Origin: Galeopsis tetrahit
Taxonomy: Eukaryota; Streptophyta; Magnoliopsida; Lamiales; Lamiaceae
DNA: 64,000 nucleotides
Direction: 5' to 3'
Assembly (NCBI GenBank): GCA_963675135.1
Contig: OY776120.1
Location: 64,848,063-64,912,062 of the forward strand
In this document: positions 56,572-64,000 of the stretch, in pieces
Layout of the letters: each line of letters opens with the position of its first letter
How positions within the stretch are numbered: position 1 is the first letter of the stretch
Position numbers and translations under genes: made by a program
The notes under the pieces: generated by a model
What the model was told of the DNA's origin: nothing
The model's input: the letters and a program-made list of their open reading frames with translations, nothing else
The model's database searches: none

Positions 56572-56765
56572 TGGAAGCCCTTGGGTTATATCACCGGATC
56601 TCGATTTTTCATATATAAATGTAATTAAAGTATTTCCTTCGTACAGGATTTCCCCATAATGGCCATGAACAGTTGCTCCCGGAGTCGCCAAATAAGTCTT
56701 AGCTGATCGTATTACTACAGAGTCAACTTGAACAAGTATAACTTGACCCGATTTTAGGTGTGGTG
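56572..56765 (-). pseudogene. rpoC2: Plastid rpoC2 fragment
   Basis: The minus strand reads LKSGQVILVQVDSVVIRSAK, then TYLATPGATVHGHYGEILYE, then FIYEKSRSGDITQGLPK, matching the beta'' subunit of plastid RNA polymerase. About 36 bp of unassigned DNA separate it from petA. Confidence 0.9.
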
Positions 56766-57640
56766 CGTTTTTGTTTATGTATTCATATAACATATTTAAC
56801 ACAAGTGAACATGCCTAATATCACATGTCCATAAAACATATATTCGACAAGTGAACATGAACATATTTATACACAAATTCACATAGGACATTTAATACAA
56901 TAAATCAAATGATATTTAAGGTAGGAATTGTAAAAGTCAACGAGAGTTACCCCACCTATTAGCTTGGAAAGTTAAACGGTATCCTCCTCTCTTAGTTCCA
57001 AGTCCTTTCCCACTTCTCGTACCTTAAATCCTACAATAATATTTCTACCACTTAGTCCATAATTAATATGAACAATAATTATAGTCTAATTGTATGTGGT
57101 TGTGATAGTGTACTTAAAAGAAGTAGAAATGTTGGCCAAACATAGAAATTGAAGGATTTAGAAAAAAGGGCATTTTTGTAAATTTTTAAGGACTGAATGA
57201 CAGATTTAAATAATCTGAAAGTTCAATATTTTAATGAAAAACAATAGGTTTCAAAATTTGGGATTAAATGTCACTGATTTCATTCAAAATGGATGAAAAA
57301 CGAACATTTTACGTGCATTTGAAGTTCTAGGGGCATCTTTGTAATTTCTGAAATATTTGTGACTTTTTTGTAAATAAAAACAGTGCATTTTCGTAAATAA
57401 TAAAAGTGCATTTACCAGCTGGGAATATATTTGACTTAGGCCAAGAATGAAAATCTGAAAAATAAAGTTTTGACCCCAAGATACAAATTTATCTACAAAA
57501 CACAATGTTAACTCATAACTTTATACCTCAATATATTCAACCCCACAACTCATACCTCCACCACCTATCGGAAAAAGTTCTGGCAAGGTGGTCCACCAAC
57601 AAAACAGGCGGCGCACCGACGGAGATTCGCCGGAAAACGG

Positions 57641-57661
57641 GAGAGAGAGAGAGAGAGAGAG
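57641..57661 (+). repeat. GA microsatellite
   Basis: (GA)10 run inside the solo LTR. Confidence 0.85.
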
Positions 57662-59206
57662 GGTATGAAAGGGAGAGGGAAAATAAAATAGATCTAAAAG
57701 TTTTCAAACACTTTGACTGGACATAACTGGAGTTTTATAACTTCGATTTAAAAACTAAAATATGTTCTGGAAAGCTTATGAAACAGCTTTCAAATAAGAC
57801 CAAAAACAAAAAAATCTGACTTTTGTATGAAAAGTTATGGCCTAAAGAACATGTTCCGACTATAAGCGTTTTAACCCATCTTTGACCAGCCATAACTGGA
57901 GATCTAGAACCCCGATCGAGAATCGGAAAAGTGTTCCAGAAAGCTCTCGATGAGATCTTTTCAACGGTACTGGCCGATCACGGATCAAACCTCGGAAAGG
58001 GTGCCGGAACTTAGAAGGAAGGTGAAGTGTGTGTGGGTAAAGTGTGTGTCCTGAGTGTGAGTGTGAAGTAAGATTCTTACCCTAATGTGAAGTGCCAAAA
58101 ATGTGCAGAAATTTTGAAGGTGACTATTTATAAGGTGCAAAATGTCTTAGGGTTTCCTTAGTGGGCCATAAGAATGGGCCTTAACATAATATTAATGTTT
58201 GAGCCTTTTCTTATATTATTTTAAGACCACTTCTTATATCAAAGTCAATCATTAATGAATAAATTAATTAATCTTATACCATCCACCAACATTACTCTTA
58301 CTACAATTAGAAAATAAATAATTTAATAGGTGAATAATATTTAATATTATGTAAATTTCACATAATTATGATAAATCACATAATTTCATATAAACGAATA
58401 TAAGGGCTAAACTCATGAGATTTTTTGGGTTCTTACATATAAATTGAATGTCAATGAAGTGTTAAATCCTAACCTAAATTACTAAACCCTAAATCGAAAA
58501 TTCTTATATTACATAAGGTACTAAAATGAAATGAAATAATTCATTTATTAAAATTAAATATATAAATTGAATTGAAATATTACATAAGTTACTAAACTTA
58601 AATTGTATATAAGGTACTAGCCATAAATCTTAAACCTTAAAGACTCGTAAGTTTTCATAAATCTTAAACCTTAAAAACTCCTGAGTTTTTTTTAGGGTCA
58701 AACTTAACTCTCTCAAGACTTCTCTCTCTCTAGAGGTTTTTCTCTTCCTTGAGTTTTTATTGGAAAACTTTATTCAGTCGGCGACGCTTCGTTTTCCCCA
58801 ATCCTCTTTCCCCTCTCTTTTGCATCGTTTGTGGTGAAACCTTTTTTCACACTCTTGTCTTTTTTATTTTCTTGGTTCCCGAAAATCTCTCAATCATTAG
58901 ATTGAGGGGAGATTCGTGTTTCAGAAGTGGTGAGCCTCACTCGCGCTGACATTGGAATTTTTTTCATAGTTCGTTTTGTTTCTTGGAGATAAATGATGAA
59001 GGTCCTCATTTTGATTGGGAGAAGCTTTTACGGTTTTTTTTCTCCTTTTTCAGCCGGTTTTGAGTGGTTTTGGTGCAGTTGTTTTCAATTTCCCGTCTAA
59101 TATTGGGGGCGGTTCATCTTCTATTTATTGTCCCGCATCTCACTTTGTCTCTTCATCTTCTCCACATCCCACTTTCCTATATTTCCTTTTTCTTGATAGT
59201 TCCACT

Positions 59207-60571
59207 ATGGCAGAGGATTTGAATGAGATGATGGAAACCTTTCATATCTCGATTAAAGAAACTACTCACATTGTCGCCCAGAGGGATGAGCTTGTGATAC
59301 CAAAAAACACGATAGTGATGCGATTTGTGGCGAGAAGGTCATTCAGTATTCTGGAGTTGAAGAAGGTGTTTGGTCGAACATGGCATTTGAGAACCCCCCC
59401 TCAGAATCTCTAATGTGGGTGATGGTCTATTTCTTCTTACCTTTGGGGAAGATTCTGAGGTGAAGGATATCCTTTCTAGGCAAACTTAGAACCTTCGAAA
59501 GTCTCTCCTTGCTATGGAGCTTTTGCATGGGGGTGAAAGATTGGCCCAGTTGAAACTCAAGTTTGTTCCGTTCTGGATTCAAGTCCATGGCCTTCAACTC
59601 TATGCTATGAGTAAGGTTTTGGGCATGAAAATTGGAAGTATTGTTGGAGAGGTTCTGGAAGTAAATGCTAGAGAAGGGGAGGTGGCTTGGGGGAAGTGTC
59701 GTCGGATCCGAGTTCTGATGGATGTTTCTAAGCCTCTGTGTCGTTTTTTCTATATAACGGTGGAGGTTGAGCCGATGACTGTTGTGTTCCGGTATGAAAG
59801 GCTATCGGGGTTTTGCTTTCTCTGTGGGCTCCTTGATCACTCTTAGAAGGAATGCTTTATTGGCTTAGGTAAGACTGGGGAGTGGTGCAAGAATCACTGG
59901 TTTTTCCCTAGATGGCTCCAGGCCGACAAAAGAAAGAGTCCATTGGCGGAGGATCTTGCCAAGTTTTTTGAGTTGTTGAAGTTGGGGGTTGGTGAGCAAG
60001 CACGGTTGCAAGAGCAGGCTAGGGAGAAGGTTAAAAGATTGGAAAAGGCAAAGGAATCTTGATTGAAGAGGGGGACACTGAGACTCAGGTGGTAGTGGGG
60101 GTGTAAAAACGTCAAGTAGTTCATCGCTTTGATGAGTTGATGGCCAGGATGGGAGGATCTGATGATGACAGAAGAGTTCTTGACCTCACAAAAAAAGGAA
60201 GAGAAGATCCTCGGACAGGTAAGTTTTTGACCCCTCTTTCTTTTATTATTCCTGACGGTTTCCAACATTGCTATATGAGTGAACCTTTTACTAGAGTTGA
60301 CAATGGGAAGGACTACCGCATAGTCCATTTTGTTGGCAAGGATCTCAGCACTCGGGACTATATTGTGTATGTTGAGATTATCCATGATGGAGAGAGTCCC
60401 TATGTTCCGGTTTATAAAAGGGATGACCAAATCAGACATGCAGCGCCTGAGTGTGAAAGATTATTTCAAGATAAAGAGATGGTTGAGAACTTGGTGTCGG
60501 TGCAAAGTTGTGTTCTACCCTGCAAGAAGAGGGCCTGGCGGGACGATTCTGATGAAATGATGGAGTTTTAG
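59207..60571 (+). pseudogene. LINE ORF1 region (DUF4283-like plus CCHC)
   Basis: Starts MAEDLNEMMETFHISIKETT at 59207. The frame shifts at a C-run near 59395, has TAG near 59488, and continues 59514-59846 with PFWIQVHGLQLYAMSKVLGM and a knuckle YERLSGFCFLCGLLDHS-stop-KEC. This DUF4283-like domain followed by a CCHC knuckle is typical of plant L1 ORF1. 60137-60571 is open with lower similarity (KRDDQIRHAAPECERLFQDK) and probably is the variable region before ORF2. Confidence 0.7.
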
Positions 60572-60720
60572 GGTGATGGCAGAGGGTGGTCTGAAGGTGA
60601 GATTGTCAAGGATACGAAGGTATTCTTCAAAAAAGCAAGAAGTATGATTGAAGTTTATGGGGCAGAGATTGAGATCTAGGGTCCGGCGGAGGCTGGGGTG
60701 ACTCAGCCCCGCCGTGGGGA

Positions 60721-63700
60721 ATGATTATTATGTGCTCGAATGCTCGAGGTGTTAGTGGTACTCGAGCATTCAATTATCTTAGGATAGTCTTTAATTTTCG
60801 TCCCAATGTGTTATTTTTATCCGAATCTAGATGTTCTTCGACCCGTGCCGATGTTTTGAAAACTACTCTTGGTTTTGGTAATTGTTTCTTTGTGAATGGT
60901 AATGGTGGTTGTGGTGGATTGCTGGTGTTTTAGAAAAAATGTTGATCTTAGTATTCTATCTTATTCCAAAGCTCACATAGATTGAATAATTTTGCTCAAT
61001 GAGAATAGATGGAGATTTACGGGCTTTCATGGTAGCCCTTATTTGGAAGGTCGACAAGCTTTTTGGGAGCTCTTTAAAAGGCTAAAAAATTACACTCTTT
61101 TTTGTACCAAGGTTTGGCTTGTGGGGGGGGGGGGGGATTTTAATGAAACTCTTTATCATTTTGAGAAAAAAAGGGGTGTTAAAAAGTCTTTGTCTCGAAT
61201 CATGAAGTTTCAAGATGCTTTAAATTATAATGAGTTGATTAATTTGCAAACACGTGGACAAATAAAAGAAAAGGGGATGAGTTCATTGCAGAAAGATTGG
61301 ATAGATTTGTTGCTACACAAGAATGGGTGGATCTCTTTCATTCTTACGAGTACAGAGCCCTTGATTTTATGGGTTTGGATCATAGGCCTATCATGATTTC
61401 ATGTGATCCTTGTGCCCATCGCCCTGTGAAGAAATTTTGCCATAATTTTCGAATCGAAAATCATTGGATTAAGGAACCTGATTTTAAAAAATTGGTTAAA
61501 AAGGTGTGGATTTCCAAAGCAAGAGATTTGAGTTTGAGTAATGTTCTCTCCCATTGTGGAAAAAGTATCAAGGTTTGGGTAGTGAAGAAAGGGGGAACTT
61601 TGAAAGAAAGAATTTCTAGTACACAAAGATTGCTCAATTCAGAATTAAACAAGGAAGAATGTGCACCAAATTTTGATCAGGTTGACAAATATGAAAAGGA
61701 CCTTGAAAAGCTTAATTCGCAAGAAGAGTGGTATTGGAAGCAACGGTCTAGAATTTCATGGCTTAGAGAAGGGGATAGAAATACTAAGTTCTTTCATATA
61801 AAGGCTAATCAGCGGAGAGGCATTAATAAGGTGGTGAAGATTCAAAGAGCTACCGGTGAATGGGTTTTGAATAATGATGATATTCAAAAGGTGTTCGTTG
61901 AATACTTTCAGGGTATTTTCACATAAAAAAAAAACCCTAGCTTTCAGGCGGTAGATATGGCTACGAGAGACAATAATTTTCATCTTTCTGTTGATCAAAT
62001 TGAATTGTTAGACATACCCTTTTCGCGTGATGAGGTAGATCGAGCATTGAAAGACCTTAATCCCTAGAAGGCGTCAGGTCCGAATGGGTTTCCTGCTTCT
62101 TTTTATCAGGTTAATTGGGGCACAGTTGATAAGGAAGTATCTGCTCATATTTTGGGTGCCTTAAATGATGGTAAATCTTTGGACACATGGAATGATACTA
62201 CTATTGTGATGATCCCAAAAATTAAACATCCTTCACAAGTCACACATTTTCGACCTATTAGCCTTTGCAATGTGTGTTATTGTTTGCTCTCCAGAGTCAT
62301 TGCTAACAGGTTGAAATTGTTCATGGATGATATGATTGATCCACATCAAAGTGCATTCATTCCAGGCCAGCTTATTTTGGATAATATTTTGATTGCTTTT
62401 GAGAGTATGCATTGGCTTTGTATGTCCAAAAGCAAGGAAGGGTACGTAGCTCTCAAACTTGATATGAGCAAGGCATATGATAGGGTCGAATGGTCTTTTC
62501 TTATGAATGTAATGAGATGACTGGGATTTTCACAAAAATGGATCAATCTTATCTATCAGTGTATTTCCTAGGTTTCTTATTTTATTTGTATAAATGGCTC
62601 TCTTACAACTTCTTTCAAACCAACAAGGGGGCTTCGACAAGGTGATCCTCTATCTCCTTATTTATTTGTCATGTGTGCTCAAAGTTTATCTTCCTTACTT
62701 CTGAGTGTTATTGAGCAAAAGCGTTTTTCTGGCATCAAAATTGCAAAGGAAGCACCAATTATTTCTCACCTCTTCTTTATGGATGACAGTCTGGTTTTTA
62801 TGAAAGCAAACAGAAAAGAATGTCTGTCCTTAAAGAATTGTTTACAAATTTATGAGGAAGCATCGAGTCAGCTCATTAATTATGAAAAATCAGCTATCAC
62901 TTTCAGTCCTATGACAAAACAGATGAACAGGGAAGATGTTAAACGCATTTTGGAGGTGCGATCAACGATTGGCCATGATATTTATTAGGTCTCCCCACTG
63001 TCTCAATTAAAGAAAAACGATTCCAATTTGGTTATCTTGTTGATCGCGTGAGGCAAAGGATTAACACTTGGAATCATAAAAAAAAATCGGAGGGGGGTAA
63101 GGAGGTTCTTATTAAATCTGTCTTACAAGCCATACCATTATATGCTATGTCTTGCTTTCATATTCCAACATCGGTTTGCACGGATATTGAAAGATTAAGT
63201 GCTAAATTCTGGTGAGGTTCTTCGGATGAATGTAAGAAGGTTCATTGGATGAAGTGGAATGGCCTGTGTAAATCCCGGAAGGATGGGGGGTTGAATATCC
63301 GGAATCTGGTTCTCTTCAATAAAGCTTTACTAGCCAAACAAGTGTGGAGGATCATGCAACGATCTGATGTGCTGGTTAGCAAACTTTTCAAAGCACGTTA
63401 CTTTAAGGAAACAAATGTCCTTAATGCTAGTTTAGGGTCAAATCCGTCTTTCATTTGGAGATCCATGCTTTGGAGTAGGGATATTATTGATTACAGAGTT
63501 CGTTGGCAGATTGGGAATGGGAATTTTGTGCACATATTTAAAGATAGCTGGGTTCAGGGTTTGAATGAAGGAAGGATTTTTTCTAGAATTGCGAGTGCTT
63601 CTAAAGTTTGTCGCTTCTTAACCCCAAGTTACGACTGGAATGAAGAACTCATATCTAATGCATTCTTTCCTATTGAAGTTGAGACAATTATACGTGTTCC

Positions 63701-63978
63701 ACTTTTGGGAAAGCAACATGAGGATCAAAGATTCTGTCCAGGAACAACTTCTGGATGTTATACGGTTGCCTCTGGGTATGATATTGCTTCTCAAATTGCC
63801 AATAAGTCTTGACAAAATCAACAACCAAGCTCCGCAATGAGAAGTTGTTTGCAACTTCTGTCTCGAGCTCTTTGGAAGTTTAAAGTCCCATAAAAAATTC
63901 GAATCTTTGGTTGGAAAATTCTTCATGATTCATTGGCAACTGAGGGTAATTTGGTTATGCATCATGTCCCTATCTCTC
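60721..63978 (+). pseudogene. LINE ORF2: endonuclease, reverse transcriptase, zf-RVT (broken)
   Basis: Endonuclease from 60721 (MIIMCSNARGVSGTRAFNYL, FLSESR; then GGDFNETL near 61127). Linker with YWKQRSRISWLREGDRNTKF (61732 onward). Reverse transcriptase 62041-62990: KASGPNGFPASFYQ, IPKIKHPSQVTHFRPISLCN, AFIPGQLILDNILIAFE, LKLDMSKAYDRVEW, GLRQGDPLSPYLFVM and the catalytic FMDDSLVF (near 62778). Then EVLIKSVLQAIPLYAM and the W..G.G..V..F.DSW segment to 63812. Stops or frameshifts occur near 60933, 61120 (a run of G), 61926, 62068, 62520, 62568, 62988 and 63213. Dead copy. Confidence 0.85.
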
Positions 63979-64000
63979 CTTATTGTTCATGTTGTGGCGC

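Larger units (their letters stand above)
54426..58437 (-). mobile_element. 4.0-kb solo LTR, Gypsy-like, minus strand, carrying plastid DNA
   Basis: On the minus strand it starts TGTAAGAACCC and ends GGGGTCGTTACA. TATAA flanks it at 54421-54425 and 58438-58442. A TATAAATA box (minus, 58125-58132) fits this direction. A run of short palindromic units lies at 55045-55290. About 1 kb of plastid mosaic sits at 55800-56770. No retroelement genes. Confidence 0.78.
52406..58690. mobile_element. CACTA-type element start with minisatellite body, second end not found
   Basis: CACTACAAGAAAAAAAATGG at 52406 is the canonical CACTA (En/Spm) terminus. Repeated ATCTATC(C/A)CTACATTT-like subterminal words follow. 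No TTCTTGTAGTG end was found before the LINE at about 58690, so the element is truncated or the right boundary is outside the sequence I can define. The end coordinate is a guess. Confidence 0.5.
58690..64000 (+). mobile_element. L1-type LINE, near full length, running off the window
   Basis: Order: CT-rich leader (58690-59206), Gag-like ORF1 region, endonuclease, reverse transcriptase, zf-RVT-like region. The 3' end lies beyond 64000. The left boundary is approximate, taken where the minisatellite ends. Confidence 0.8.

Noticed and set aside
61121..61136. Run of G as a quadruplex signal
   Set aside because: Single homopolymer within a decayed LINE at a frameshift; more likely slippage or a sequencing problem.

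Overview
This window is plant nuclear DNA, most likely from a eudicot. It is AT-rich and almost entirely built of transposable elements: two Sirevirus-type Copia elements, one Tork-like Copia, three Gypsy-like solo LTRs, three L1-type LINEs, and MULE, hAT, Stowaway-like and CACTA DNA elements, plus a tRNA-derived SINE. A patch of plastid-derived DNA also sits in the nuclear sequence. Only one convincing host gene was found: a two-exon gene at 33364-33986 for a small secreted His/Cys-rich peptide.

Layout. 1-10171 is an old Sirevirus (element S1); the window cuts its 5' LTR, and its gag-pol and accessory ORF are broken. 10172-15745 holds a short PB1-like ORF, two related TIR elements (the first GC-rich and Pack-MULE-like), a nested hairpin MITE, a SINE with a perfect 16-bp target duplication, and a TCGAG-rich repeat. 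15746-26509 is a young Sirevirus (S2): its 874-bp LTRs differ at about 3 positions and gag-pol is one frame broken by two UAG codons. It also carries a large accessory ORF, and its LTRs contain perfect heat-shock-element trimers. 26510-30005 holds a small MULE with a leftover transposase zinc knuckle, two Stowaway-like MITEs (one split by a LINE) and an inverted copy of the TCGAG repeat. 30006-34443 is low-copy-looking AT-rich DNA with a hAT MITE and the host gene.

34444-45188 is a third Copia (T3). Its 5' LTR was split by a MULE-like element, which was itself split by a 3.4-kb solo LTR. 45189-48893 holds a reverse Copia fragment, a truncated relative of the S2 LTR, and the 3' end of another Copia. 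48897-52360 is a 5'-truncated LINE split by a solo LTR that carries a MITE. 52406 to about 58690 starts with a CACTA terminus and a degenerate minisatellite, interrupted by a 4-kb reverse solo LTR. Inside that LTR lies a mosaic of rps2, rrn23, petA, rpoC2 and probably ycf1 fragments. From about 58690 to the window end runs a long, mutated L1-type LINE.

Strongest leads: (i) both Sireviruses share a post-pol accessory protein and, before it, a conserved noncoding module of two direct repeats enclosed by an inverted repeat; (ii) the S2 LTR family has two perfect heat-shock-element trimers, kept in a diverged third copy, predicting an ONSEN-like heat-inducible element; (iii) the plastid mosaic; (iv) the His/Cys-rich secreted peptide. 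All family assignments come from reading the sequence; no database search was run.
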